Source of the DNA: Flagellimonas profundi
GTDB taxonomy: Bacteria > Bacteroidota > Bacteroidia > Flavobacteriales > Flavobacteriaceae
Length of the DNA: 64,000 nt
NCBI RefSeq assembly: GCF_017313275.1
Contig: NZ_JAFLNM010000002.1
Coordinates: forward strand, 482,455 to 546,454
Reading direction: 5' to 3'
A program made the translations under genes and the position numbers. This document shows positions 18,526-27,184 of this stretch, piece by piece (the stretch's first letter is position 1; every line of letters begins with the position of its first letter). Below the pieces are notes generated by a model. That model did no database searches and had not been told where the DNA came from. It was given only the letters and a program-made list of their open reading frames with translations.

Positions 18526-19071
18526 TTGCTATATCCCTATATAAAATCGCTGCACCTCATATTTGTGGTAACCTGGTTTGCGGGTTTGTTTTACATCCCC
18601 AGGCTTTTTATCTACCATATTGAAGCTTGGCAAAAACCATCGCCCGATAAGGAAATACTATCCGATCAACTAAAGTTGATGACGAAAAGACTTTGGTATA
18701 TCATCACTTGGCCGTCGGCAGTTTTGTGTACGCTTACGGCGATTTGGTTGTTGATTTTAATGCCAGGGTGGTTGCAACAACCTTGGATGCACGTAAAACT
18801 GGCTTTTGTGCTTTTACTTTTTGTGTACCATTTTAAATGTCATCAAATATTTAAGCAGTTACAGCGCGATGAGGTCAAATACACTTCAAAATTTATGCGG
18901 ATGTGGAACGAGGTGGCCACTATTATCCTTTTTGCAGTCGTTTTTTTGGTGGTTCTAAAAAGTGCCTTCAATTGGATCTATGGCATAGTGGGCATGATTG
19001 TGCTTATGGTGCTACTGATGCTCGGCATTCGATGGTACAAGAAAGTACGGGACAGGAACCCCAATGCGTAG
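18526..19071 (+). CDS. hemJ: Protoporphyrinogen IX oxidase HemJ (CopD/UPF0093 family)
   Basis: 181 residues with four or five membrane helices. The N-terminus (YIKSLHLIFVVTWFAGLFYI) is diagnostic of HemJ, with the conserved heme-ligand histidine H10 and the conserved lysine in WMHVKLAF (K91). It oxidises protoporphyrinogen IX to protoporphyrin IX, the step before ferrochelatase. No ATG fits; translation must start at TTG 18526, in frame with the stop of the preceding gene only 18 bp upstream. The substrate for HemH (1.2 kb) is the product of this enzyme, although the genes are not adjacent. Confidence 0.9.
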   Translation: MLYPYIKSLHLIFVVTWFAGLFYIPRLFIYHIEAWQKPSPDKEILSDQLKLMTKRLWYIITWPSAVLCTLTAIWLLILMPGWLQQPWMHVKLAFVLLLFVYHFKCHQIFKQLQRDEVKYTSKFMRMWNEVATIILFAVVFLVVLKSAFNWIYGIVGMIVLMVLLMLGIRWYKKVRDRNPNA

Positions 19072-19171
19072 CAAGTCCGAATTAAAGCCCAAGTTAAACA
19101 ATCAGGGAAATGGTCGCCTTTTTTGGGATTTGAAGTCGACTCCTGTACGTGTACTTTATTTGGCTCGATAA

Positions 19172-20656
19172 TTGCTAAATTTAACATTAAATCAAACGAT
19201 CTTGCTAAGAAAACTCTCCTTACGGTCGCGCATATTCATTGCCATGATTACCTTGGTAGTGCTGGCTTCCGTATTGATTGCAGGGGTCACTGTTTATCAA
19301 TATAAGGAGCAGGGGAACGATTATCACAAAGAAAGGTTGGAGCGAAAGGAGGAACAGTTGATGAAGAGCATTAATTACACGCTCAAAGAGACTACCTACC
19401 CAATTACGACCGAAAACCTCCATCTGATCTTCAGCGAAGAGATCTATGAGATAGCCAATATCCAGAATGTTAATTTTAATATTTACGACCTCGAGGGCAA
19501 TTTGATCAAAAGTTCAAGGCCTACCTTTGAATCCAATACCATAGCGACTTGTCTTGATGCCGAAGTGCTGAATTTTCTAAGAGAAAGTGGGGAAACCAGA
19601 TTTGTTGAGGAAAAAAGGGCGGCAGGAGACAACTATCAGGCTACCTATAGGTACATCTACGACCTCAAGTTTAAGCCCATCGGCATTATGAACCTTCCTT
19701 ATTTTGAAGATAACACCTTCAACAATATGGAGTTGAAGGAGTTTCTTTTCAGATTGGGGATGGTGTACCTTTTAATGCTTATAGTTGCCATCATCTTAGC
19801 TTATTTTATTTCAAAATACATTACAAGATCGCTTCAGACCATATCCGACAAGATCAACCGGACCAACTTGACCCATCAAAATGAAAAAATATATTTGGAA
19901 AGCCCAGGTGAGGAAATTGCCAAATTGGTGGACTCTTATAACCGGATGATCGATGAATTGGAAGAAAGCGCTGTAAAATTGGCACGAAGCGAACGGGAAC
20001 AGGCATGGCGCGAAATGGCAAAACAGGTTGCCCACGAAATCAAGAACCCATTGACGCCATTGCGCCTTTCCGTACAAAGCTTTGAGCGCAAGTTCGACCC
20101 GAACGACCCCGACATACAGAAAAAGGTGAAAGAGTTCTCCAAAACCTTGATTCAGCAAATCGATACCATGAGCAACATTGCCACCGCCTTCTCCAGTTTT
20201 GCGGATATGCCGGCGCAACAAAACGAGACCTTGAACGTGGTAAAAGTGGTAAAGCTGGCACTGGAAATTTTTAATGAGGATTACATTCATTTTATAGCTG
20301 ACGAGGAAGAAATCATAGCCAAACTAGATCGCACACAATTGATCCGCGTTATCACCAACTTGGTGAAGAACGCCATTCAGGCCGTTCCCGATGTGGAATC
20401 GCCCAGGATTTTGGTAACGGTTGCCACGGTGGGTGAGCATGTAAAAATCTCCATAGCAGATAATGGACTTGGTATTGCCGACGAGTATAAGCATCGTATT
20501 TTTGAGCCCAAGTTCACCACTAAGTCCAGCGGAACGGGATTGGGCTTGGGCATGGTAAAGAACATTGTGGAAAACTATGGGGGAACCATTAACTTTACCT
20601 CAAAAGTGGGAAAGGGAACCGTGTTTACCATTGAGTTTCCTAAAGAACATAAATAA
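19172..20656 (+). CDS. Membrane sensor histidine kinase (NtrY-like)
   Basis: Up to 494 residues. It has a membrane helix (IFIAMITLVVLASVLIAGV), a periplasmic sensor region of about 150 residues, a second helix (MVYLLMLIVAIILAYFI), HAMP, the H-box with H288 (VAHEIKNPLTPLRLS), N-box NLVKNAIQAV and ATP-binding motifs DNGLGI and GTGLGLGMVKNI. It lacks a receiver domain and no response regulator gene is adjacent, so it is an orphan kinase. The start is uncertain: TTG 19172 or TTG 19202 are the choices, since the first ATG (about 19244) lies inside the first membrane helix. The signal is unknown. Confidence 0.9.
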   Translation: MLNLTLNQTILLRKLSLRSRIFIAMITLVVLASVLIAGVTVYQYKEQGNDYHKERLERKEEQLMKSINYTLKETTYPITTENLHLIFSEEIYEIANIQNVNFNIYDLEGNLIKSSRPTFESNTIATCLDAEVLNFLRESGETRFVEEKRAAGDNYQATYRYIYDLKFKPIGIMNLPYFEDNTFNNMELKEFLFRLGMVYLLMLIVAIILAYFISKYITRSLQTISDKINRTNLTHQNEKIYLESPGEEIAKLVDSYNRMIDELEESAVKLARSEREQAWREMAKQVAHEIKNPLTPLRLSVQSFERKFDPNDPDIQKKVKEFSKTLIQQIDTMSNIATAFSSFADMPAQQNETLNVVKVVKLALEIFNEDYIHFIADEEEIIAKLDRTQLIRVITNLVKNAIQAVPDVESPRILVTVATVGEHVKISIADNGLGIADEYKHRIFEPKFTTKSSGTGLGLGMVKNIVENYGGTINFTSKVGKGTVFTIEFPKEHK

Positions 20657-20698
20657 TAATGGCGGACACGTCACAGACCGTCTCAAACATCAGTATAT

Positions 20699-21481
20699 AT
20701 GGATTTTGAAAACATTTACATTGAGGAAGAGAACAATTTGGCCACCATAACCATAAACAGACCCAAAAAGCTCAATGCCCTTAACAAAAGAACCATTGAT
20801 GAGCTCCATGTAGCTTTCAAGGAATTGGATGAGGACAATGAAACAAAAGTCATTATTATAACCGGAAGCGGTGAAAAAGCTTTTGTAGCGGGTGCCGATA
20901 TTTCTGAATTTTCCGATTATTCCGTTAAAGAGGGGCGTCAATTGGCCGCCGCAGGGCAACGGAAACTCTTCGATTTTGTTGAAAACCTTTCCACGCCGGT
21001 TATTGCCGCTATTAATGGTTTTGCTCTTGGTGGTGGATTGGAGCTGGCCATGGCCTGTCATTTTAGGGTAGCCAGCAGTAATGCAAGAATGGGACTTCCT
21101 GAGGTCTCGTTGGGGGTTATCCCAGGTTATGGAGGCACTCAACGACTGCCCCAGTTGGTCGGAAAGGGCCGTGCTATGGAAATGATCATGACAGCGGGGA
21201 TGGTTGATTCCGACAAAGCCTTTGGTTATGGATTGGTGAATCACGTTGTATCCAGTGAAGAACTGTTGCCATTCTGCAAAAAAATAGCGGGCAGGATATC
21301 GAATAATTCTACCGTTGCCATAAAACACGCAATAAAAGCAATAAATGCTGGTTTTAAGTATGACGCTGATGGCTATTCGGTGGAAATTGATGCTTTTGGC
21401 ACTTGCTTTGGTACCGATGATTTTAAAGAAGGTACTTCCGCGTTTTTGGAAAAACGTAAAGCCGATTTCCCCGGATCATGA
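20699..21481 (+). CDS. Enoyl-CoA hydratase/isomerase (crotonase family)
   Basis: 260 residues. Oxyanion-hole segments FVAGADISEF and NGFALGGGLELAMACHFR and the catalytic glutamate context LPEVSLGVIPGYGGTQRLP are all present, matching an active short-chain enoyl-CoA hydratase. It adds water to trans-2-enoyl-CoA in beta-oxidation or in amino-acid breakdown. It follows the kinase gene by 42 bp, with no other fatty-acid genes nearby. Confidence 0.93.
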   Translation: MDFENIYIEEENNLATITINRPKKLNALNKRTIDELHVAFKELDEDNETKVIIITGSGEKAFVAGADISEFSDYSVKEGRQLAAAGQRKLFDFVENLSTPVIAAINGFALGGGLELAMACHFRVASSNARMGLPEVSLGVIPGYGGTQRLPQLVGKGRAMEMIMTAGMVDSDKAFGYGLVNHVVSSEELLPFCKKIAGRISNNSTVAIKHAIKAINAGFKYDADGYSVEIDAFGTCFGTDDFKEGTSAFLEKRKADFPGS

Positions 21482-21505
21482 CCATTGGCCTAACCAAGCC
21501 AGACC

Positions 21506-23056
21506 ATGAAAAAAACCCTATTACTACTTTGCTTTGTACTTGCAGGCATGGCGGTGAACGCCCAAAAAATGCCGGTATCCTACGATTTTGGTGAAAAGTA
21601 TCGCGACAGATATCGCTATTCCAACCTTGTTGCCTTGGATGAAGACGATTCGGGAGGATACATTTTAGTGCGTGCTTACTACCAAGGATTGATTCTTAAA
21701 CCCAAAGGATACCTTATTGAAAAATACAACAGCGATTTGGAACTGGTATCCGAATACAACTATAAGCTCAAGGGACTGGATTTTCTGAATGCCTTTCTCA
21801 AAAATGGTCAGTTGAACTTGATGTTCCTCAATTATAATGGGTTAAGTGGACAATACGAATATTGGATACATACCAGCCCCATTATAGATTTTAATTTTAA
21901 GGAGAAGAAGTTGCTTTCCATCGCTTCTGAACAGGTGAACGATCCCGTAGGGAAAAACTACTACAATAGGGATTTTTCGAGAGGGTTTACCACCGCCATT
22001 CTTTTTGATGAAAATAAGGCCGGCTTTGTAATCAGTACGCACCATAAAAGAGGGAAGAGCAACAAGCATATGATCCATATGTTCGATACGGCACTTAACA
22101 AAAAATTCGAATACGACTTTTCCGATGAAATAGAAGAAAAAAACTATGCTTTTGAAAATGTTGCTTTTTCGCCAGACCTTAAAACAGCATATGTGGTTGG
22201 TAAGGCGTATTTTAAAAAGCGACGTTTTAGGGTAGATGAGAGAAAGTTTCAGTACGAGTTGATCAAGTTTTCACCATATGGCCACAAAACGCAGTCTTTT
22301 GTGGATCCGGGAAAATACCCGGAAGCATTGTATCCGGTTCCCATTAAAGATAAACTGGTGTGCGTAGGCTTTTATGCGGATAGAAAAGACAATCGGTACA
22401 ACGGCATTGTCTATTTTGACACAGACCCTAACACCTTGGACATTAGGACACAAAAATACAACCCGTTCTCACAACAGTTCATGGAAGACAAATTTGGTCG
22501 TGAAGGAGATAATGACATTAAAAATTTGGTTTTTAAGGGTGTGGAGGTAACAGATGAACAAGAGATTTTATTTAATGCGGAAGAGTATTTTGTAACAACC
22601 GGATTGGAAACAACAGGGGCCGGACAACGCGTAAAGATCGAGCGGTATCATTACAACGATATTGTCAGTGTTAAACTGGGCCGGAACGGCACTATGGAAT
22701 GGGCACGCAACATTAATAAAACCGAGGTGACACAAGGTGATGGTGCTTACGCATCCTATAGTTCCTATTGTAAAGATGGCAGCACGTATTTCTTTATCTG
22801 TACTTCTGCGGAAAACCCGCAACTTATCAATAACGAACGATTGATTTTTAAACAAGGATTCAGTCGTAACCGCAATGTTTTCATGATTTCTTTGGATGAA
22901 AATGGGGTTATGGATTATGAAAAGATCATAGATCAACAAGAAGCCAGATTACCGTTTATGGTTTCCAAACCACTCAAGGACCAGAGCCAGGACAAAATGC
23001 TTTTCTACGCTAAAAGAGGGAGCAGAAAACAATTGGTGAAAGTGGATTTCAAATAA
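21506..23056 (+). CDS. Exported protein of unknown function
   Basis: 516 residues with a clear signal peptide (MKKTLLLLCFVLAGMAVNAQ). No known domain was recognised. The composition is rich in aromatic, charged and beta-strand residues with repeated patterns such as YELIKFSPYGHKTQSF and LIRAYY-like strands, suggesting a beta-propeller or similar all-beta fold. It lies 24 bp after the crotonase gene. Its long 3' side leads straight into repeat array 1. Similar uncharacterised exported proteins are common in flavobacteria; no function is proposed. Confidence 0.75.
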   Translation: MKKTLLLLCFVLAGMAVNAQKMPVSYDFGEKYRDRYRYSNLVALDEDDSGGYILVRAYYQGLILKPKGYLIEKYNSDLELVSEYNYKLKGLDFLNAFLKNGQLNLMFLNYNGLSGQYEYWIHTSPIIDFNFKEKKLLSIASEQVNDPVGKNYYNRDFSRGFTTAILFDENKAGFVISTHHKRGKSNKHMIHMFDTALNKKFEYDFSDEIEEKNYAFENVAFSPDLKTAYVVGKAYFKKRRFRVDERKFQYELIKFSPYGHKTQSFVDPGKYPEALYPVPIKDKLVCVGFYADRKDNRYNGIVYFDTDPNTLDIRTQKYNPFSQQFMEDKFGREGDNDIKNLVFKGVEVTDEQEILFNAEEYFVTTGLETTGAGQRVKIERYHYNDIVSVKLGRNGTMEWARNINKTEVTQGDGAYASYSSYCKDGSTYFFICTSAENPQLINNERLIFKQGFSRNRNVFMISLDENGVMDYEKIIDQQEARLPFMVSKPLKDQSQDKMLFYAKRGSRKQLVKVDFK

Positions 23057-23090
23057 ATTGAATAGCCGTAATCAATCATAAAAGCAATAA

Positions 23091-23843
23091 GTTGTCAGGT
23101 CGGGCGCAGTCGAGAGATCTTATAAACAAATTAACTCTAACCCTTGCTGGCAAATAGGAGATTCTTCACTCTGTTCAGAATGACATGATCTTCTGTGGTT
23201 GTGGACATTTGTGTAATTCTTGTCACCCTTTATTTCTGAAGTGTCATTTCGAGTGCAGTCGAGAAATCTCATAAACGAAATGATTTTTCACCCTTGCTGG
23301 CAAATAGGAGATTCTTCACTTCGTTCAGAATGACATCATCTTCTGTCTTTGTGGACATTTATGTGATTCGTGTCAACCCTTTATTTCTGAAGTGTCATTT
23401 CGAGCTCAGTCGAGAGATCCCATAAACAAATCAACTCTCACCCTTGATACCAAGGTGGAGATTCTTCACTTTGTTCAGAATGACATCATCTTCCGTCTTT
23501 GTGGATATTTGTGTAATTCTTGTCACCCTTTATTTCTGAAGTGTCATTTCGAGCGCAGTCGAGAAATCTCATAAACAAAATGATTTTTCACCCTTGCTGG
23601 CAAATAGGAGATTCTTCACTTTGTTCAGAATGACATCACCTTCTGTGGTTGTAGACATTTGTGTAATTCTTGTCACCCTTTATTTCTGAAGTGTCATTTC
23701 GAGCGCAGTCGAGAAATCCCATAAACAAAATGATTTTTTATCCTTGTTGGCAAAGAGGAGATTCTTCACTTTGTTGAGAATGACATCATCTTCTGTCTTT
23801 GTGGACATTTGTGTAATTCGTGTCAACCCTTATTTCTGAAGTG
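23091..23843 (+). repeat. Repeat array 1: five ~150-bp inverted-repeat units in tandem
   Basis: Unit starts are at 23091, 23241, 23392, 23541 and 23691, giving periods of 149-151 bp. Each unit has a left arm GTCATTTCGAGCGCAGTCGA, an inner AT-rich part, a right arm AGATTCTTCACTTCGTTCAG followed by AATGACATCATCTTCTG (the arms form a long imperfect hairpin), and a linker containing GGACATTTGTGTAATTCGTG and TTTATTTCTGAA. The first unit is the most diverged on its left side. No protein-coding potential is supported. Confidence 0.92.
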
Positions 23844-23903
23844 ACAGCACACGAAGAAGGTTTTTGGACCATAAGAAAATAAATCACCCACAAAAGAAAA
23901 TAA

Positions 23904-23926
23904 TGGCCCCGGTTCGGGGCTTTTTA
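23904..23926 (+). terminator. Terminator-like hairpin downstream of repeat array 1
   Basis: GCCCCG-gtt-CGGGGC followed by five T residues and an AT-rich run. It would end any transcript crossing the repeat array before the collagen-like gene. Confidence 0.7.
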
Positions 23927-24053
23927 ATTTTTCATCGACCAAAAAAGAAAGAAAAAACCTACAATAAATTTTGGTTATCAATTCTTAACCGTCATTCATC
24001 AAACCATAACCACCATTGGTTAGTTAGGCCCCAAAACCACCCTACATCTGCAA

Positions 24054-24061
24054 TACTTTTG
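24054..24061 (+). promoter_or_regulatory. Possible -7 promoter box (TACTTTTG)
   Basis: Matches the Bacteroidota -7 consensus TAnnTTTG exactly, 36 bp before the ATG at 24097. No good -33 TTTG box lies at the usual distance (the nearest TTG is at 24016), so this is a weak call. Confidence 0.35.
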
Positions 24062-24096
24062 GAGCCATTAACCCTTTTAACAATTAATAAAAAGTT

Positions 24097-24798
24097 ATGA
24101 AAACATTAAAATTTTTAAGTATGGCCATCATGTGTATGGCAATGGTTTTGGTTTCTTGCACAGGGGATCGGGGAGAGACCGGACCTCAAGGAAAGCAGGG
24201 AATAGCCGGAGCCGATGGTGCCAATGGTGGTGATGGTGCTGATGGCACCGATGGTATTAGCTGTTGGGACCTTAACGGAAATGGTGTAGGGGATGCCGAT
24301 GAAGACATTAACGATGATGGTAATTTTGATGCATTGGATTGCCAAGGAGCCGATGGCACCAATGGTGTTAATGGCTCCGATGGTAATGCAAATGTTCAGG
24401 CATTTAATATTCTTCTTACTGATTTTTCAGGAACTAACTTGCCATTTACAATACCAATGGATCCTGTTGACCTACCAAATTATGCCATGCTTTTCTATCT
24501 AACGAATAAGAATAATGTAGTTTATGCTGTACCAGGCCCAATGGAGGCGAATCTTTTCTATACAAGATTGTTTTACAACCAAGATAGCAGTAATGGTTCG
24601 ATTCAATTCGTAGACTCGACCAATGACGCGGCTTATAATATCTCGGCAGGATATTTTATTAATTTAAAGATAATCGCCATAGAAACTACAACCGGTGCTA
24701 AAAATGCTCAACAGAGTATTATGGACGAACTTAAAGCTGCTGGAGTGGATACCAACGACTATGATGCTGTGGCTGAATATTTTGGTTTGGATAAATAA
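24097..24798 (+). CDS. Collagen-like (Gly-X-Y) lipoprotein
   Basis: 233 residues. A lipoprotein signal ends in VLVSC (C21). Eleven Gly-X-Y triplets follow at once (GDRGETGPQGKQGIAGADG... to about residue 54), then a short calcium-site-like insert bounded by two cysteines (CWDLNGNGVGDADEDIND to DC, with repeated D-x-N/D-x-D/N-G patterns), five more Gly-X-Y triplets, and a C-terminal domain of about 130 residues without a known family. Bacterial collagen-like stalks form trimers that project a terminal domain from the cell surface. The gene is isolated, flanked by repeat arrays on both sides and by its own terminator. Confidence 0.85.
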   Translation: MKTLKFLSMAIMCMAMVLVSCTGDRGETGPQGKQGIAGADGANGGDGADGTDGISCWDLNGNGVGDADEDINDDGNFDALDCQGADGTNGVNGSDGNANVQAFNILLTDFSGTNLPFTIPMDPVDLPNYAMLFYLTNKNNVVYAVPGPMEANLFYTRLFYNQDSSNGSIQFVDSTNDAAYNISAGYFINLKIIAIETTTGAKNAQQSIMDELKAAGVDTNDYDAVAEYFGLDK

Positions 24799-24848
24799 GT
24801 AAAGGATATTTTTACCCTCTAATCGAGGCAACCTGACCATTGACTAAA

Positions 24849-24876
24849 AGCTGGGCAAATGCCCGGCTTTTTTATT
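24849..24876 (+). terminator. Terminator of the collagen-like gene
   Basis: GCTGGGC-aaat-GCCCGGC stem followed by TTTTTTATTT, about 50 bp after the stop codon. Confidence 0.88.
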
Positions 24877-25260
24877 TGGCAAAGAGGAGATTCTTCACTC
24901 CGTTCAGAATGACATCATCTTCTGTCTTTGTGGACATTTGTGTAATTCTTGTCACCCTTTATTTCTGAAGTGTCATTTCGAGCGCAGTCGAGAAATCCCA
25001 TAAGCAAATGAACTTTCACCCTTGCTGGCAAGGTGGAGATTCTTTACTTCGTTCAGAATGACATCATCTTCTGTCTTTGTGGACATTTATGTGATTCGTG
25101 TCAACCTTTATTTCTGAAGTGTCATTTCGCGCGCAGTGGAGAAATCCCATAAACAGATTAACTTTCATCCTTGATGCCAAGGTATAGATTGTTCACTTCG
25201 TTCAGAATGACATCATCTTCTGTCTTTGTGGACATTTGTGTGATTCGTGTCATCCTTTAC
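24877..25260 (+). repeat. Repeat array 2: one half unit plus two full ~150-bp units
   Basis: The same element as array 1 and in the same orientation. It begins in the middle of a unit (GGCAAAGAGGAGATTCTTCA) right behind the terminator, then has full units from 24970 and 25119. The last unit carries changes in its right arm (TAGATTGTTCACTTCG), so its hairpin is weaker. Confidence 0.9.
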
Positions 25261-25425
25261 TACATGAATCATTTTGGTTGTTTGTTGTCCATTAATCCTT
25301 TGCCCTTTACCCTTTACCATCAACACCGCTCCTCAATGTCCCGACCGCACTCGATAGGACAGAGCCTATAGTTAATTGACAATGATAAACGGAATAAATC
25401 CATATATTTGGAATAAATCCATAAA
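25261..25425. other. Non-coding leader of the radical SAM gene with a 14-bp direct repeat
   Basis: 165 bp without a gene. The sequence GGAATAAATCCATA occurs twice, at 25391-25404 and 25410-25423, with a 19-bp period, and ends two bases before the ATG at 25426. Between the copies lies TATATTTG (25403-25410), a perfect TAnnTTTG -7 box, so the repeats straddle the likely promoter and start site. Confidence 0.55.
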
Positions 25426-26499
25426 ATGTCGTTCAAAGAATTTTTGAAAGGAAGGGGCGCTCAACAAAATACGAGCAACAGGTTTTTAGAACATGTGTTC
25501 GAAACACGGGATGACTTTTTGGAATTCTGCAGGTTGGAAGGTGAAGAAGCGGAAAGCAACAAAACCAAATACATTCCTATTTTTCCAAAGACCATTGTGA
25601 ACAAAGTCGATAGTCCGGATGTTGGAATGATGTATTCCATGAACCCCTACCAAGGCTGTGAACATGGCTGTATTTACTGCTATGCCAGAAATACCCACGA
25701 GTATTGGGGTTATAGCGCCGGTCTGGATTTTGAAAGAAGCATATTGGTCAAGAAATCGGCACCAGAACTTCTGGAGGCAAAGATCAAACACAAAAAATGG
25801 ACGGCACAGACCATTGTTTTATCGGGGAACACCGATTGTTATCAGCCAGCGGAGCAAAAGCTTGGGATTACGCGCAAATGTCTCGAAGTGTTTTTAAAGT
25901 ATAAACATCCCGTGGGCATCATTACAAAAAATTCCTTGGTATTAAGGGACCTTGATATTTTAAAAGAATTAAATAAACACCAATTGGTAGGTGTGAATGT
26001 TTCGGTGACCACATTATCGGAAAAAACAAGAAGGATACTGGAACCAAGAACTGCATCGATAGCTAAGCGTTTACAGACCATAAAAACACTCTCCGAAAAC
26101 AACATCCCGGTCAACGCCATGTTGGCTCCCATTATTCCAGGAATTAATTCCCACGAACTATTACCACTGGCCAAAGCTGTCGCCGACCACGGTGCACTAT
26201 CTTTTGGGCTCACGGTGGTAAGGCTCAACGGGGCCATAGGACAACTGTTTTCAGATTGGATAAAGAAGACCATGCCCGATAGAGCCGAAAAGGTACTCCA
26301 TCAAATTCAGGATTGTCACGGAGGAACCGTAAATGATAGCCGTTTTGGTACTAGAACAAAAGGAGAAGGGAAAATCGCGGAGCAAATACACGAAATGGCT
26401 CAAATAGCCAAAAAACGATACTTTAAGGGGAAAAGCTTTCCGTCTTTAAACAGCCAACTCCATGAACAATACAAAAATGGTCAGCTAAAACTGTTTTAA
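25426..26499 (+). CDS. PA0069-family radical SAM protein (SplB-like)
   Basis: 357 residues. The cluster motif is CEHGCIYCYARNTHEYWGY, a CxxxCxxC site for the [4Fe-4S] cluster that cleaves S-adenosylmethionine. The preceding SPDVGMMYSMNPYQG and the later LSGNTDCYQPAE and GIITKNSLVLRDLD segments match the PA0069/Rv2578c family, distantly related to spore photoproduct lyase. The true substrate of this family is not established; a DNA-damage role has been suggested by resemblance. It is a single-gene unit isolated between repeat arrays 2 and 3. Confidence 0.92.
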   Translation: MSFKEFLKGRGAQQNTSNRFLEHVFETRDDFLEFCRLEGEEAESNKTKYIPIFPKTIVNKVDSPDVGMMYSMNPYQGCEHGCIYCYARNTHEYWGYSAGLDFERSILVKKSAPELLEAKIKHKKWTAQTIVLSGNTDCYQPAEQKLGITRKCLEVFLKYKHPVGIITKNSLVLRDLDILKELNKHQLVGVNVSVTTLSEKTRRILEPRTASIAKRLQTIKTLSENNIPVNAMLAPIIPGINSHELLPLAKAVADHGALSFGLTVVRLNGAIGQLFSDWIKKTMPDRAEKVLHQIQDCHGGTVNDSRFGTRTKGEGKIAEQIHEMAQIAKKRYFKGKSFPSLNSQLHEQYKNGQLKLF

Positions 26500-26527
26500 T
26501 ATAATGGAGCAATGAGCAATGAAAATA

Positions 26528-27112
26528 TGTCATTTCGAGCGCAGTCGAGAAATCCCATAAACAAATGAACCCTCACCCTTGCTGGCAAAGAGGAGATTCT
26601 TCACTCCGTTCAGAATGACATCATCTTCTGTAGTTGTAGGCATTTGTGTAATTCATGTCAACCTTTATTTCTGAAGTGCCATTTCGAGCGCAGTCGAGAA
26701 ATCCCCTGAACAAATGAACCCTCACCCTTGATAGCAAGGTGGGGATTCTTCACTTCGTTCAGAATGATATCATCTTATGTGTTTGTGTGCATTTGTGTAA
26801 TTCATGTCAACCTTTATTTCTGAAATGTCATTTCGAGCGCAGTCGAGAAATCCCATAAACAGATTAACTTTCATCCTTGATGCCAGGTCGAGATTCTTCA
26901 CTTCGTTTAGAATGACATCATCTTCTGTGTTTGTGGGCATTTGTGTAATTCGTGCTAAACTTTATTTCTGAAGTGTCATTTCGAGCGAGTTTGCGACGAA
27001 AACTCCCATAAACAGATTAACTCTCTTCGTTGATGGCAAGGTGGGGATTCTTCACTTCGTTCAGAATGACATCATTTTCTGTCTTTGTGGGCATTTGCGT
27101 GATTCGTGTTTA
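26528..27112 (+). repeat. Repeat array 3: four ~150-bp inverted-repeat units in tandem
   Basis: Unit starts are at 26528, 26676, 26825 and 26972, in the same orientation and period as arrays 1 and 2. The last unit has an altered left arm (GAGCGAGTTTGCGACGAAAA). The array fills most of the space between the convergent radical SAM and oxidoreductase genes. No coding potential is supported. Confidence 0.92.
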
Positions 27113-27128
27113 GCCAAGCATTATAAAA

Positions 27129-27160
27129 ACAAAAAATGACCCCCAAGCAGGGGCCATTTT
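27129..27160 (-). terminator. Terminator of the 27-28.6 kb oxidoreductase gene
   Basis: On the minus strand the stem ATGGCCCC-tgcttg-GGGGTCAT is followed by a T-run (the plus strand shows AAAAAA before ATGACCCCC). It lies about 25 bp beyond the stop codon. Confidence 0.82.
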
Positions 27161-27184
27161 CCAGTACTGTTATTTGTTGATCTA

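Larger units (their letters stand above)
23844..24096 (+). other. Leader region of the collagen-like lipoprotein gene
   Basis: 253 bp between the last repeat unit and the next start codon. It holds a terminator-like hairpin (23904-23926) and a possible -7 box at 24054-24061. Otherwise it is AT-rich and no gene is seen; the open frame that runs through it has no coding character. Confidence 0.5.

Noticed and set aside
23392..23574. Open frame of 60 codons inside repeat array 1
   Set aside because: It is a translation of the repeat unit itself (it includes the CHFERSREIS type string produced by this intergenic repeat). The frame has no support beyond the repeat.
23864..24100. Open frame of 78 codons before the collagen-like gene
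   Set aside because: It crosses a terminator-like hairpin and AT-rich leader, has no domain, and overlaps the start of the real gene.
23091..27112. The regular repeats as a CRISPR array
   Set aside because: The unit is about 150 bp with conserved sequence throughout, no short identical repeats with unique spacers of constant length, and no cas genes nearby.
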